NCBI RefSeq assembly: GCF_000381885.1
Contig: NZ_KB907211.1
Span: forward strand, 124,001 to 188,000
Direction: 5' to 3'
DNA length: 64,000 nucleotides
Source of the DNA: Actinomadura atramentaria DSM 43919
GTDB lineage: Bacteria > Actinomycetota > Actinomycetes > Streptosporangiales > Streptosporangiaceae
In this document: one piece after another, positions 1 through 9,092 of the stretch
Position numbering within the stretch: the stretch's first letter is position 1
Layout of the letters: the number at the start of each line of letters is the position of its first letter
Notes under the pieces: generated by a model
The model's database searches: none
What the model was told of the DNA's origin: nothing
The model's input: the letters and a program-made list of their open reading frames with translations, nothing else
Program-made: the position numbers and the translations under genes

Positions 1-1
1 G

Positions 2-214
2 CGCCGCCACAACAGCGCGCAGCGGCTCCGCTCGGTGTGGAACGCCCTGTCCCTGCCCGACGAGGTCGCGGCGGCCGTCCGCGACGCGGACGGCCCGATC
101 CTCCTGGTGGACGACCAGGCCGACACCGGCTGGACCCTCACGGTCGCGTCCCGCGAACTCCGCCGCGCGGGCGCCCCGGCGGTGCTGCCGCTGGTCCTGG
201 CCGTCCCCAACTGA
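2..214 (+). CDS. RecQ-type helicase, C-terminal phosphoribosyltransferase-like end (partial)
   Basis: Only the last 70 residues lie in the window; the reading frame is open from base 2 and stops at 214. The tail carries ILLVDDQADTGWT, the PRPP-loop-like motif (VDD-x-x-DTGWT) of the phosphoribosyltransferase-like domain that actinobacterial RecQ-family helicases carry at their C terminus, followed by a hydrophobic VLPLVLAV strand. Family assignment rests on this motif and the run-in; the helicase core is outside the window, so a stand-alone phosphoribosyltransferase cannot be excluded. Confidence 0.6.
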   Translation, partial: RRHNSAQRLRSVWNALSLPDEVAAAVRDADGPILLVDDQADTGWTLTVASRELRRAGAPAVLPLVLAVPN

Positions 215-224
215 AACGCCCGGC

Positions 225-250
225 GCGGCGGGCGGACGGTCCGCCCCGCG
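225..250 (+). terminator. possible terminator hairpin after the helicase gene
   Basis: GC-rich inverted repeat (GGGCGGAC / GTCCGCCC with further flanking pairs) starting about ten bases past the stop. It lies between two convergent genes, where a bidirectional terminator is expected. No T-run follows, as is usual in high-GC actinobacteria. Confidence 0.4.
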
Positions 251-290
251 TGCGACGCGAGCGAACGAGCCCCGGCGGCGCCGGGAAGGG

Positions 291-1214
291 TCAGGTGATG
301 GGGTTGTTCTGAACGTCGAGGGAGGGGCGGGCGCCGAGGTGCTTCATCGCCTGGACGGCCAGGCGGCAGCCCGCGTTCAGGGCCTCCGCCGGGGGCTTGC
401 CGTCCAGCCACGGCGGCAGGAACCCGGCGATGAACGCGTCGCCCGCGCCGGTGCCGTCCACGATCTTGTCGATCGGCTCGGCGGCGACGGTGACCGGCTC
501 GGGGCGGCCGTTGGTGTACCACAGCGCGCCGTCCGCGCCGATCTTGATGACGACCTGCGGGTACCAGGCGGTGAGCACCTTGGCGGCCTGCTCGGGGGAG
601 TCGCGGCCGGTCAGCACCTCGGCCTCGTCGGCGTTGAGGACGAGCAGCCGCGCGCCCTGCGTCCACTCCAGGAACGGCTCCGCGCCGATCCGCTTGAGCG
701 GCGCGGACGACCCGGCGTCCACCGAGATCGACATCTTGGCCTTGCGGGCGGTCTCCAGCGCGTGGACGGCGGCCTTGCGCGACCCCTCGTTCAGCAGCGA
801 GTAGCCCGAGACGTGCAGGTGGGTGCCCTGCGCGAACAGCTCGCGGGACCGGTCGACGTCCTCGACCAGCAGCGCGGCGTTGGCGCCGGGGTCCGACAGC
901 ATGGTGCGGTCGCCCTTGTGGGTGACCATGACGACGCACGTGCCGGTGGGCCGCTCGGGGTCGCGGATGAGGCGGACGTCCACGCCGTAGCCCATCAGCT
1001 CCATGTCGCGGTTGCGGCCGAGGATGTCGGACCCGCACCGGCCGATGAACGCGACCTGCACGCCGTCCACGGCGAGCCAGGACGCCACGTTGGCGCCCGA
1101 GCCGCCGCCGTGGGTCGTCACGGCGGCCGGCGTGTCGCTGCCCTTGGCGAGGGGGAACGCGGCACGCGCCACGGTGTCAGTCATCAAGTCGCCAACCACG
1201 ACCACGCGCGTCAT
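291..1214 (-). CDS. PfkB/ribokinase-family sugar or nucleoside kinase
   Basis: Cytoplasmic ATP-dependent kinase of the ribokinase fold, 307 residues, normal for the family. The N terminus has VVVVGDLMTD and then the GGGSGANVA glycine signature of PfkB proteins; the C-terminal part has DGTGAGDAFIAGF, whose Asp is the catalytic base and whose glycines form the anion hole. The open frame extends seven codons further, but the ATG at 1214 (MTRVVVVGD) is preceded by GAGGTG at good spacing and fits the family. The substrate cannot be read from sequence; ribose, a nucleoside or another sugar are all possible. It is divergent from the GNAT/acyl-CoA synthetase gene. Confidence 0.85.
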   Translation of the reverse strand: MTRVVVVGDLMTDTVARAAFPLAKGSDTPAAVTTHGGGSGANVASWLAVDGVQVAFIGRCGSDILGRNRDMELMGYGVDVRLIRDPERPTGTCVVMVTHKGDRTMLSDPGANAALLVEDVDRSRELFAQGTHLHVSGYSLLNEGSRKAAVHALETARKAKMSISVDAGSSAPLKRIGAEPFLEWTQGARLLVLNADEAEVLTGRDSPEQAAKVLTAWYPQVVIKIGADGALWYTNGRPEPVTVAAEPIDKIVDGTGAGDAFIAGFLPPWLDGKPPAEALNAGCRLAVQAMKHLGARPSLDVQNNPIT

Positions 1215-1368
1215 GGGAGTCATCACCTCGATCAACGGCCCGCGTGAGCGGCGTACTGGGCGTGTGCTCGACCGTAACAGCTCCGGCGCTTCGATTAGGT
1301 CTCGAACGCGCAGCGAAAACGGGGAACGCGGTCTTTTTCCCCGGTGCGGCCCGTGCGGGCCGGTGTCA

Positions 1369-1374
1369 TACCCT
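1369..1374 (+). promoter_or_regulatory. -10 box of a leaderless promoter for the GNAT fusion gene
   Basis: TACCCT lies seven bases before the GTG at 1382. A TANNNT box 6-7 bases from the start codon places the transcription start on or next to that codon, the usual layout of actinobacterial leaderless genes. It supports choosing GTG 1382 over the upstream in-frame starts. Confidence 0.5.
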
Positions 1375-1381
1375 CGGGTAC

Positions 1382-3838
1382 GTGACCGAGGCGTATCCGG
1401 ACCATTGGGAGGCCGACGTCCTGCTGACGGACGGCGGGACGGCGCATCTGCGCCCCATCCGGAGCGGGGACGCCGAGCTGCTGCGCGAGTTCTACGCGCG
1501 CCTCTCGCCCGAGACGATCTACTACCGGTTCTTCTCGCCCCGCCCCCGGCTGAGCGACCGTGAGATCGCTCACTTCACGACCGTCGACCACGTGAACCGC
1601 GTCGCGCTGATCGCGACGATCGGCGGGCGGATGGTCGCGGTGGTCCGCTACGAGCGGTTGAAGGACCGCCCGAACACGGCCGAGGTGGCGTTCCTCGTCG
1701 AGGACGCGCACCAGGGCCGGGGCCTCGGCGCGGTGCTGCTGGAGCACATCGCGGCGGCGGCGCGGGAGCGGCGGCTGGACCGGTTCGTCGCGAGCGTCCT
1801 GCCCGACAACCGGCGGATGACGCGGGTGTTCCGGGAGGTCGGCTACCGGGCCGAGCAGCGGTTCGAGGACGGCGTGATCGAACTCGTCCTGGACCTGGAG
1901 CCGACCGAGACGTCGGTGGAGGTCATGGCGGCCCGCGAGCACCGCGCGGAGTCCCGGTCGATCCAGCGGCTGCTGACGCCCCGGTCGGTGGCGGTGATCG
2001 GCGCGAGCCGGTCGGAGCACACGGTCGGGCACACGGTGCTGCGGAACCTGCTGGCGGGGGACTTCACCGGGCCGGTGTACCCGGTCCATCCGACGGCGAC
2101 GGCGGTCGCGGGCGTCCGGGCGTACCGGTCGGTGCTGGACATCCCCGACGACGTGGACCTCGCGGTGGTCGCGGTGCGCGCCCCGTCCGTCCACGAGGTC
2201 GTGGAGCAGTGCGCCGGCAAGGGCGTCCACGGGCTGGTCGTGGTGTCGTCGGGGTTCGGCGAGACGGGCCCGGACGGCCGCGCCCGGCAGGAGGAACTCG
2301 TCCGCCTCGCCCGCGCGTACGGGATGCGCGTCGTCGGCCCCAACTGCCTCGGCATCGCCAACACCGACCCCGGCGTCGGCCTGAACGCCACGCTCGCCCC
2401 GACGATGCCGGGCCGCGGGCCGGTCGGGTTCTTCTCGCAGTCCGGCGCGCTCGGCATCGCGATCCTGCAGCGCACCGCCGAGCGCGGCCTGGGCCTGTCC
2501 ACGTTCGTGTCGGCGGGCAACCGCGCGGACGTCTCCGGCAACGACCTCATGCAGTACTGGGAGGAGGACGAGGGCACCCGCGCCGTCCTGCTCTACCTGG
2601 AGTCGCTGGGCAACCCCCGCAAGTTCACCCGGCTCGCGCGGCGGCTGTCGCGGCGCAAGCCGATCGTCGCGGTGAAGAGCGGACGCAGCACGCAGGGCGT
2701 CCCGCTCGGGCACGCGGCGTCGGCGCTGAGCCTGCCCGACCACGCGGTCAGCGCGCTGTTCGCGCAGGCCGGGGTGATCCGGGTGGAGGACCTGTCGGAG
2801 CTGTTCGACGTCGCGCAGCTCCTGGCGTACCAGCCGCTGCCCGGGGGCGACCGCGTCGCGATCATCGACAACTCCGACTCGCTGGGCCTGCTCGCGCACG
2901 ACGCGGCGGTCGCGGCCGGGTTGCAGGTGCGTCCGCCGGTGGACCTCGGGCCGGTCGCGGGCGCGGCCGAGTACGAGGAGGCGCTGGCGCGGGCGCTGGC
3001 CGACCCGGCGGTGGACGCGGTCGTCGCGCTGTTCACCCCGCCGACGATCGGCGGCTACGACGTGTCGGTGCCGGAGAAGATCCTGCGGCTGGCCGAGCGC
3101 TCGGGCAAGCCGATCGTGGCGACGTACCTGGGCGCCAAGGGCATGCCCGCCGAGCTGCGCGTCACCGGGCCGGACGGGGCGGCCGCCGCCGGTTCGGTGC
3201 CGTCCTACCCGGCCCCCGAGGACGCGGTGCGCGCGCTGGCCTACGCCATCCGGTACGCGCAGTGGCGGCGGCGCCCACCGGGGCGGCTCCCGGAGATCGT
3301 CGGCGCGGACCGGCGGCGCGCCCGCGCGCTCGTCGAGGAGTGGCTGGGCGACGGGGGGCCGGTCGAGGCGAGCGCGGCGCAGGCCGCCGAGCTGCTGGCG
3401 TGCTACGGCGTCGAGGTCGGCGGCCCGGACGGCGCCGACGACGCGGCGGGCGTCGCGACGCGGATCGTCTCGCTGGAGGACCCGTCGTTCGGCGCGGTCA
3501 TCTCCTTCGGCCTCGCCGACGAGACCGCCGCGCTGCTGGACGACCGCGCCTACCGGCTGGCCCCGCTCACCGACGTGGAGGCCGCCGGGATCGTCCGCGC
3601 GGTCCGCACCGCGCCGCTGCTGCTCGGGCACCGGGGCGCGGAGCCGGTGGACGTCGCGGCGCTGGAGGCGCTGCTGCTGCGCGTCTCCCGGCTGGCCGAC
3701 GACCTGCCGGAGGTGGCGCGGCTGGCGCTGTCGCCGGTGCTGGCGCGGACGTCGGGGACGTCGGTGCGCGGCGTGGAGCTGCGGCTGGCGCGTCCCGTCG
3801 GCCCGCGCCCCGAACTCGGCCCGCGCCGCCTGCGCTAG
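1382..3838 (+). CDS. GNAT acetyltransferase fused to NDP-forming acyl-CoA synthetase-like domains (Pat-type)
   Basis: 818-residue fusion. Residues about 15-180 are a GNAT domain (RPIRSGDAELLREFY start, acetyl-CoA loop EDAHQGRGLGAVLLEHI). Residues about 195-650 are the CoA-binding and succinyl-CoA-ligase-like domains of ADP-forming acetyl-CoA synthetases (SVAVIGASR; GPNCLGIANT; GFFSQSGALG). A short, degenerate ATP-grasp-like tail follows. This architecture is that of protein lysine acetyltransferases such as Streptomyces PatA, which acetylate and so inactivate acyl-CoA synthetases; the synthetase part is usually thought to be regulatory. The target enzyme here is unknown. The start is set by the leaderless -10 box and because the upstream in-frame extension resembles no family sequence. 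Confidence 0.85.
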   Translation: MTEAYPDHWEADVLLTDGGTAHLRPIRSGDAELLREFYARLSPETIYYRFFSPRPRLSDREIAHFTTVDHVNRVALIATIGGRMVAVVRYERLKDRPNTAEVAFLVEDAHQGRGLGAVLLEHIAAAARERRLDRFVASVLPDNRRMTRVFREVGYRAEQRFEDGVIELVLDLEPTETSVEVMAAREHRAESRSIQRLLTPRSVAVIGASRSEHTVGHTVLRNLLAGDFTGPVYPVHPTATAVAGVRAYRSVLDIPDDVDLAVVAVRAPSVHEVVEQCAGKGVHGLVVVSSGFGETGPDGRARQEELVRLARAYGMRVVGPNCLGIANTDPGVGLNATLAPTMPGRGPVGFFSQSGALGIAILQRTAERGLGLSTFVSAGNRADVSGNDLMQYWEEDEGTRAVLLYLESLGNPRKFTRLARRLSRRKPIVAVKSGRSTQGVPLGHAASALSLPDHAVSALFAQAGVIRVEDLSELFDVAQLLAYQPLPGGDRVAIIDNSDSLGLLAHDAAVAAGLQVRPPVDLGPVAGAAEYEEALARALADPAVDAVVALFTPPTIGGYDVSVPEKILRLAERSGKPIVATYLGAKGMPAELRVTGPDGAAAAGSVPSYPAPEDAVRALAYAIRYAQWRRRPPGRLPEIVGADRRRARALVEEWLGDGGPVEASAAQAAELLACYGVEVGGPDGADDAAGVATRIVSLEDPSFGAVISFGLADETAALLDDRAYRLAPLTDVEAAGIVRAVRTAPLLLGHRGAEPVDVAALEALLLRVSRLADDLPEVARLALSPVLARTSGTSVRGVELRLARPVGPRPELGPRRLR

Positions 3839-4056
3839 GACGGCGGGGGCGGCGGCCCCGGTCTGGGCGTCGGCGGGATCGGCGGGATCGGGTCGGGCTC
3901 GGGCGACGGCGGTCCGGGCGGCGGCATCGGCGGCCGGGGTGGGGGAGCGGGCTCCGGCGACGGCGGGACGGGCGACGGCGGGGGCGGCGCGGGGTCCGGT
4001 CCGGGCGGCGGGATCGGCGGCGGCGTCGGCAGCGGTTCACGATCGTCGTGCTTCAT
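3835..4056 (-). CDS. small proline-rich protein, unknown function
   Basis: 73 residues, of which well over half are proline, in PPxP and SPEP blocks after a charged start (MKHDDREPLPT). It has no signal peptide, membrane segment or recognised domain. The ATG at 4056 has TAACAG six bases upstream on its strand, close to a leaderless -10 box. The gene converges on the GNAT fusion and overlaps its stop by four bases. Low-complexity GC-rich DNA can keep frames open by chance, so it may not be a real gene. Confidence 0.4.
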   Translation of the reverse strand: MKHDDREPLPTPPPIPPPGPDPAPPPPSPVPPSPEPAPPPRPPMPPPGPPSPEPDPIPPIPPTPRPGPPPPPS

Positions 4057-4147
4057 GCGGATCTGTTACCCCATCTCGGGCGGAACGACCATGCGCCGCG
4101 TACGGGCTCATGTGCGCCCCCGGCCCCGACAGGGCAGGATGGGGGCC

Positions 4148-4732
4148 ATGAGGGAAACCCGAGCGACGTCTGAGGGGTTGCGCACGGCCATCGAGCGCAG
4201 CGGTTACTACCCGGCCCTGGTCGCGGACGCGGTCGAGTCGGCGATCGGCGACGAGCGGGTGCTCGCCTACGTCATCCACCACGAGGCGACGTTCGACCCC
4301 GCGATGGAGGTCCGGCGGCACGTGACCGTCCTGGTGCTGTCGCCGACGCGGCTGCTGGTGTGCCACACCGACGAGCACCCGCCCGGCGAGGGCATCGCGC
4401 AGCCGCACGCCTCCACCACCACCGAGGCGGTGAAGATCGAGCGGGTCCAGTCCGTCGCGGTCACCCGCGTCGTGCCCGACCCGGCGTCGTACGTGCCCGG
4501 CACGCAGCCCACCGAGGTCGTCCTGACGATCGGCTGGGGCGCCATCGCCCACGTCGACCTGGAGCCCGCGACCTGCGGCGACGAGAACTGCGAGGCCGAC
4601 CACGGCTACACCGGCAGCGTCACCGCCGACGACCTGTCGCTGCGCGTCAGCGAGGCCGCGGACGGCGCGGACGCGGTCGCGCAGGTCCTGGCCTTCGCCG
4701 AGGCGCTGTCGTCGGCGACGTCGGCGGGATGA
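4148..4732 (+). CDS. DUF5998 family protein
   Basis: 194-residue cytoplasmic protein matching the actinobacterial DUF5998 pattern as I recall it: an N-terminal helix (GLRTAIERSGYYPALVADAV), a beta-rich middle and a Cys/His cluster CGDENCEADHGY near residue 150 that could bind metal. Function is unknown. Two in-frame ATGs exist (4139 and 4148); the second, after a GGATGGGGG stretch, is used here. It is translationally coupled (ATGA) to the phosphodiesterase gene downstream. Confidence 0.7.
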   Translation: MRETRATSEGLRTAIERSGYYPALVADAVESAIGDERVLAYVIHHEATFDPAMEVRRHVTVLVLSPTRLLVCHTDEHPPGEGIAQPHASTTTEAVKIERVQSVAVTRVVPDPASYVPGTQPTEVVLTIGWGAIAHVDLEPATCGDENCEADHGYTGSVTADDLSLRVSEAADGADAVAQVLAFAEALSSATSAG

Positions 4733-5859
4733 GCGGGGGCGCGCCGCCGGTCCCCCGGTACGGGCGGTCGGCGCTGGCGGACCTGCCCGAGTCGGCGCTG
4801 GCGTCGCTGGGCGTGCCCGGCGCGGCCAACGCGCTCGGGCTGGCCGAGACGCGGCGCGTCTGCCTGCTGCTGGTGGACGGGCTCGGCTGGGAGCAGTTGC
4901 GCGCCCATCCCGGGCACGCGCCGTTCCTGACGTCGCTCGGCGGGCGTCCGCTCACCGCGGGCTTCCCCGCGACGACCGTCGCCAGCCTCGGCTCGTTCGG
5001 CACCGGCCTGCCGCCCGGCGGGCACGGGCTGCTCGGCCTCCAGGTCGCCGTGGACGGCGGCACGCGGCTGCTCAACCTGCTGCGCTGGAACGCCGACGAC
5101 ACGGACCCGGCCGAGTTCCAGCCCGCGCCGACCGCGTACGAGCGGGCGCGGGCCGCCGGGATCACCGCGACGTACGTCGGCGCCGGGCTGTACCGGAACA
5201 GCGCGCTCAGCCGCGCGACGGCGCGCGGCGCGGACTACGTCGGCGCGGACGCGCTCGGCCAGCTCGTCGCGGCGGCCGGGCGGGCGATGCGCGCGGGCGA
5301 CCGCTCGTACACGACCGTCTACCACCCCGATCTGGACTCCACCGGGCACCGGTTCGGCGTCGCGTCCGCCGACTGGCGCGACCAGCTCCGGTTCGTGGAC
5401 CTGCTCGCCGAACGGCTCGCCGCCGTCCTGCCGCCCGGCGCGGCGCTGCACGTCACGGCCGACCACGGCATGACCGACCCGGTCGAGCGCATCGACCTGG
5501 ACGCCGACGCGGAGCTGTCGGCGGGCGTGGCGCTGCTCGGCGGCGACGCGCGCTCCCGGTACGCGTACTGCGCGCCCGGCGCGCGCGACGACGTCCTGGC
5601 CGCGTGGCGCGAACGGCTCGGCGGCACGTGCTGGGTCCGGTCGCGGGACGAGGCCGTCGCCGAGGGCTGGTTCGGGCCGCTCGCGCCCGGGATGGCCGAG
5701 CGGATCGGGGACGTCGTCGCGGTCCCGCACGCCGACGTCGCGCTGGTCGCGTCCGAGCGGGAGCCGTGGCTGGCCGGGATGGTCGGGATGCACGGCTCGC
5801 TCGTCCCGGCCGAGCAGCTCGTTCCGCTGGTGAGCGTCACCGGCGCGGGGGCCGCGTAG
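4729..5859 (+). CDS. alkaline-phosphatase-superfamily phosphodiesterase (nucleotide pyrophosphatase type)
   Basis: 376 residues. The metal and nucleophile motifs of type I phosphodiesterase/nucleotide pyrophosphatases are visible: LLLVDGLGWEQL near residue 45 (first metal Asp), FPATTVASLGSFGTG (Thr nucleophile in TT/S), VYHPDLDSTGHRFG and VTADHGM (metal His/Asp). It lacks a signal peptide, so it is probably cytoplasmic. The ATG overlaps the DUF5998 stop. Substrate unknown; a phosphodiester or phosphonate is likely. Confidence 0.82.
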   Translation: MSGGAPPVPRYGRSALADLPESALASLGVPGAANALGLAETRRVCLLLVDGLGWEQLRAHPGHAPFLTSLGGRPLTAGFPATTVASLGSFGTGLPPGGHGLLGLQVAVDGGTRLLNLLRWNADDTDPAEFQPAPTAYERARAAGITATYVGAGLYRNSALSRATARGADYVGADALGQLVAAAGRAMRAGDRSYTTVYHPDLDSTGHRFGVASADWRDQLRFVDLLAERLAAVLPPGAALHVTADHGMTDPVERIDLDADAELSAGVALLGGDARSRYAYCAPGARDDVLAAWRERLGGTCWVRSRDEAVAEGWFGPLAPGMAERIGDVVAVPHADVALVASEREPWLAGMVGMHGSLVPAEQLVPLVSVTGAGAA

Positions 5860-5880
5860 GTGATCACGATTGGTCCGGGT

Positions 5881-5886
5881 TAGGCT
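5881..5886 (+). promoter_or_regulatory. possible -10 box upstream of the sulfurtransferase
   Basis: TAGGCT lies seven bases before an in-frame GTG at 5894. This may be a leaderless promoter, in which case translation would begin at 5894 rather than at 5951. Confidence 0.4.
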
Positions 5887-5950
5887 ACGGACCGTGACGC
5901 ATCTGGACACACCCTTCACGTCCGGGCGGCGCGCCGGTCAGACTGACGTC

Positions 5951-6775
5951 GTGCAGCCTCTCATCGACGTCGGCACGCTGGCCCGCCGGCTCTACCGCGA
6001 ACCGGCGCCCGTCCTGCTGGACGTCCGGTGGAACCTCGCCGGGCCGCCGGGCGTCGAGGCGTACCGGCGCGGGCACCTGCCGGGCGCGGTGTTCGTCGAC
6101 CTCGACCGCGACGTCGCGGGGGAGCCGGGCGCGGGCGGGCGGCATCCGCTGCCCGAGCCCGCCGCGTTCCAGGACGCGATGCGCCGCGCGGGGGTCCGCG
6201 CCGACCGCACCGTCGTCGTCTACGACGAGTCCGACTCCACCGCCGCCGCGCGGCTGTGGTGGACGCTGCGCTACTTCGGCCACGACGACGTGCGGGTGCT
6301 GGACGGCGGGTTCCGCGCCTGGTCGGGCGCGGGCCGTCCGGTCACCGCCGACGAACCCGCGCCGGAATCCGGCGACTTCACGGCCCGGCCCGGCGGGATG
6401 CCGCTGCTGGACGCCGAGGGCGCGGCGGCCGTCGCCCGCGAGGGCGTCCTGCTGGACGCGCGCGCCGCCGAGCGCTACCGGGGCGAGACCGAGCCGGTCG
6501 ACCCGGTCGCGGGCCGCATCCCCGGCGCGGTGAACGCCCCGACGCTCGGCAACGTGGACGGCGAGGGCCGGTTCCTGCCGTCGCTGGCGCTCCGCGAGCG
6601 GTTCGCGGCGGCGGGCGCGACGGACGCCCTGGACGTCGGCTGCTACTGCGGGTCGGGCGTCACGGCGGCGCACCAGATCCTCGCGCTGACGCTGGCGGGG
6701 GTTCCGGCGGCGCTGTACGTGGGGTCGTGGTCGGAGTGGATCACCGACCCGTCCCGGCCGACCGCCGCGGGCTAG
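5951..6775 (+). CDS. 3-mercaptopyruvate/thiosulfate sulfurtransferase (two rhodanese domains)
   Basis: 274 residues with two rhodanese folds. The first is inactive (VVVYDESDS in place of the Cys loop). The second has the active loop CYCGSGVTAAH near residue 230. CGSGVTA is the loop of 3-mercaptopyruvate sulfurtransferases such as E. coli SseA, whereas thiosulfate rhodaneses have CRKGVTA, so mercaptopyruvate is the better guess for sulfur donor. The GTG at 5951 (VQPLIDVG) fits the family N terminus; GTG 5894, which has a leaderless-type -10 box, would add 19 residues. Confidence 0.82.
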   Translation: MQPLIDVGTLARRLYREPAPVLLDVRWNLAGPPGVEAYRRGHLPGAVFVDLDRDVAGEPGAGGRHPLPEPAAFQDAMRRAGVRADRTVVVYDESDSTAAARLWWTLRYFGHDDVRVLDGGFRAWSGAGRPVTADEPAPESGDFTARPGGMPLLDAEGAAAVAREGVLLDARAAERYRGETEPVDPVAGRIPGAVNAPTLGNVDGEGRFLPSLALRERFAAAGATDALDVGCYCGSGVTAAHQILALTLAGVPAALYVGSWSEWITDPSRPTAAG

Positions 6776-6779
6776 CCGG

Positions 6780-9089
6780 TCACGCGCCGAAGCAGACGAA
6801 GCCCGCGGCGCCCGGTGTCCTGGCGGCGTCGGCGAGGGCGTGGGCGGGTGGGACGCCCGCCGCGAGCGCGCGGTGCAGGACCGCCATGAAACCGGGCGTC
6901 TCGGCGTCCGCGATGCGGGCGACCGGCGCGATCACCGTCGCCGCGCCGAGGCCGAGCAGGACGCCCGGCAGGCCGAGGACCGCGTCGCCGCCCGCCGACC
7001 GGCCCGTCTCGCACGCCGACAGCACCACCAGCGGCGGGATCGCCTCGACGGACTCCAGGTCGTGCGCGAGCAGCGGCCCGTCCGCCAGCCGCAGGCCGCA
7101 GAACAGCGGGTTTCCCGGCCGGAACACGCCGTGCGCGGCCAGGTGCGCGACGGCCGCGCCGTCCAGGGCGGCGCGCACGGCCGCCGTCCGCGCGGCGCGG
7201 CCCGCCAGCGCCGCCGCGTCCGGGTGGACGGCCGTCAGCGCGGCGACCTCCGCGTCCGCGTGCGCGAGGCCCGGCCCCGCGACCAGCAGCGCCCGGCCCG
7301 CCGGACCCGGCCCGCGCGCCCGGCGGCGGTGCGCCCGCAGCCACGCCGCCGCCGAGGGAGCCACCGCCAGCGGTCGCCCCGCCAGGCCCGGCAGGACACC
7401 CCACGGCAGCGCGTGCAGCGCGCCCGTGGGCGCGAGGACGACCTCGCGGTCCCCGATCACCCGGCGCAGCGGGGCCAGCAGGTCGGGCGCGGGCGGCGGG
7501 GCCGGGTCGCCGCGCGCGGCCAGGTCCACGGCCGTCCGCAGCAGCGCGCCGGCGCGGACGGCCGCCGCGAATCCGCCGAGGACGTGCCGCCGCGCCCGGC
7601 CGTCCCGGATCGTCACCGCGTGCAGCTCCGCGCCGACCCGCACCAGTTCCACCAGGACGCGCCCGGCCAGCGCGTCCGCCAGTTCGCCGAAGCCCGGCGG
7701 GGACGGGACGCGGTCGGTCGCGGGCCGCCGCAGCGCGTCCGCGCGCAGCCGCGCCTCCAGCACCAGCAGCCGCCGCTCCATGTCCGGGCACGCCGCGCCG
7801 CGCGCGGTCGCCTCGGCCTGGCGGGCGCTGAGCGTCCGGACCTGCGCGAGCGCCGCCGCCCGCGCCTCGTCGCGCGGCGGCCGGACCCGCACCGGGCGGC
7901 GCGCCAGCTCGCGGCGCGCTTCCTCCTGCGCGAGCAGGTCGCGGGGCGGGCCCGCCAGCTCGACGCCGAACGCCGCCAGGTCCGCGCCGAGGCCCGCCGC
8001 CCGGACGCGGGGCTCGTGCGCGCCGAGCGCGTCGGCGTACTCGGCGAGGATGCGCAGGCCCGCGCGGACGGCGATGCGCGCGCCCGTCCGGTCGCCGCGC
8101 GACCAGCGCGCCAGCGCCGTCAGATGCCACGCCGACGCGCGCAGCGCCGCCGGACCGTCCGGCTCCCGCGCCGGTTCCCGAACGGGCCGCCCGTACCGGA
8201 CGGCGATCCGCGCCTCGATCACCCGCGCCTCGGCGGCGGCCGGACCGAACCCGGCCGCGTCCAGCCGCGCCGCGACCGCCCGCGCCGTCGCCAGCAGCAG
8301 CGGCGACCGGTCGCCCGCCGCGAACCGGGCGCGCAGCAGCAGGTGCTCGGCGGGCGCGACCCAGCCCGGCCGGTCCTGCGCCGCGAACACCGCCCGCGCC
8401 CGCCCGGCGGACCGCGCGGCCGCCTCGGGGACGCCGTCCGCCAGCTCCGCGTGGCCGAGCAGCAGCAGGCCGTCCGCGACGACGCCCGCGTACCCGCCGT
8501 CGTCGGCCGCCGCGACCGCGCGGGACAGCAGGCCGCGCGCCTCACCGGGCAGTCCGGCGGCGACCAGCGCCTCGGCGCGGCCGAGGCGGCAGCGCAGCAG
8601 GCGCTCCCCGGCCAGGTCCGGTTCGGCGGACGCGAACAGCGCGAGGGCGCGCGGCAGGTCCCCGGCGCGCAGCGCGACGGTCGCCAGCTCGGCGCGCGCG
8701 ACCGCCGCGAGCGCGGGGAGGCCCGCGCCGTCCGCCGCCTCGGCGGCCTCCGCGAGCGCGGCCCGCGCGCACGCCGTCGAACCGCTGAGCGCCTGCGCCG
8801 CGCCGAGCGCCGTCAGCAGGTCGACGCGCGCGACCGGGTCGCCGCCGCGCCGGAGCCGCCGCAGCGCCGTCCGCGCGGTGCCCAGCGCCTCCGGCAGGCG
8901 GCCCGCGCCCGCCAGCGCCCGCGCGACCGCCGCCGCGAGCCGGTCGGCGTCCGTCCCGACGAGGACGGGTCTCGCCCGTTCGGCCTCGGCCAGCGCGGCC
9001 GCCGAGTCGCCGCGGGCCGCCAGGGCGTCCACCAGGTCCACCCGCCGCAGCGCGTCCGTGTACGAGATGAACGACGTGCCCGGGGCCAT
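6780..9089 (-). CDS. TPR-like repeat protein with C-terminal CHAT (caspase-like) protease domain
   Basis: 769 residues. Roughly the first 450 are alanine/leucine-rich helical repeats of TPR type. The last 300 form a CHAT domain, a relative of caspases and separases, with LAAHGVF (catalytic His near 653) and VLSACETG (catalytic Cys near 693), the two hallmark motifs. The gene is third in an operon with a sigma factor and a small beta-sandwich protein, three bases after the latter's stop. CHAT proteins act in signalling and conflict systems, where cleavage of a partner triggers the response. Its substrate is unknown; the adjacent sigma factor or its neighbour is an obvious candidate. The catalytic pair looks intact. 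Confidence 0.85.
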   Translation of the reverse strand: MAPGTSFISYTDALRRVDLVDALAARGDSAAALAEAERARPVLVGTDADRLAAAVARALAGAGRLPEALGTARTALRRLRRGGDPVARVDLLTALGAAQALSGSTACARAALAEAAEAADGAGLPALAAVARAELATVALRAGDLPRALALFASAEPDLAGERLLRCRLGRAEALVAAGLPGEARGLLSRAVAAADDGGYAGVVADGLLLLGHAELADGVPEAAARSAGRARAVFAAQDRPGWVAPAEHLLLRARFAAGDRSPLLLATARAVAARLDAAGFGPAAAEARVIEARIAVRYGRPVREPAREPDGPAALRASAWHLTALARWSRGDRTGARIAVRAGLRILAEYADALGAHEPRVRAAGLGADLAAFGVELAGPPRDLLAQEEARRELARRPVRVRPPRDEARAAALAQVRTLSARQAEATARGAACPDMERRLLVLEARLRADALRRPATDRVPSPPGFGELADALAGRVLVELVRVGAELHAVTIRDGRARRHVLGGFAAAVRAGALLRTAVDLAARGDPAPPPAPDLLAPLRRVIGDREVVLAPTGALHALPWGVLPGLAGRPLAVAPSAAAWLRAHRRRARGPGPAGRALLVAGPGLAHADAEVAALTAVHPDAAALAGRAARTAAVRAALDGAAVAHLAAHGVFRPGNPLFCGLRLADGPLLAHDLESVEAIPPLVVLSACETGRSAGGDAVLGLPGVLLGLGAATVIAPVARIADAETPGFMAVLHRALAAGVPPAHALADAARTPGAAGFVCFGA

Positions 9090-9092
9090 CGG

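Noticed and set aside
2209-4173. 654-codon plus-strand frame inside the acyl-CoA synthetase fusion
   Set aside because: Arg/Ala/Gly-rich shadow of the real gene in another frame.
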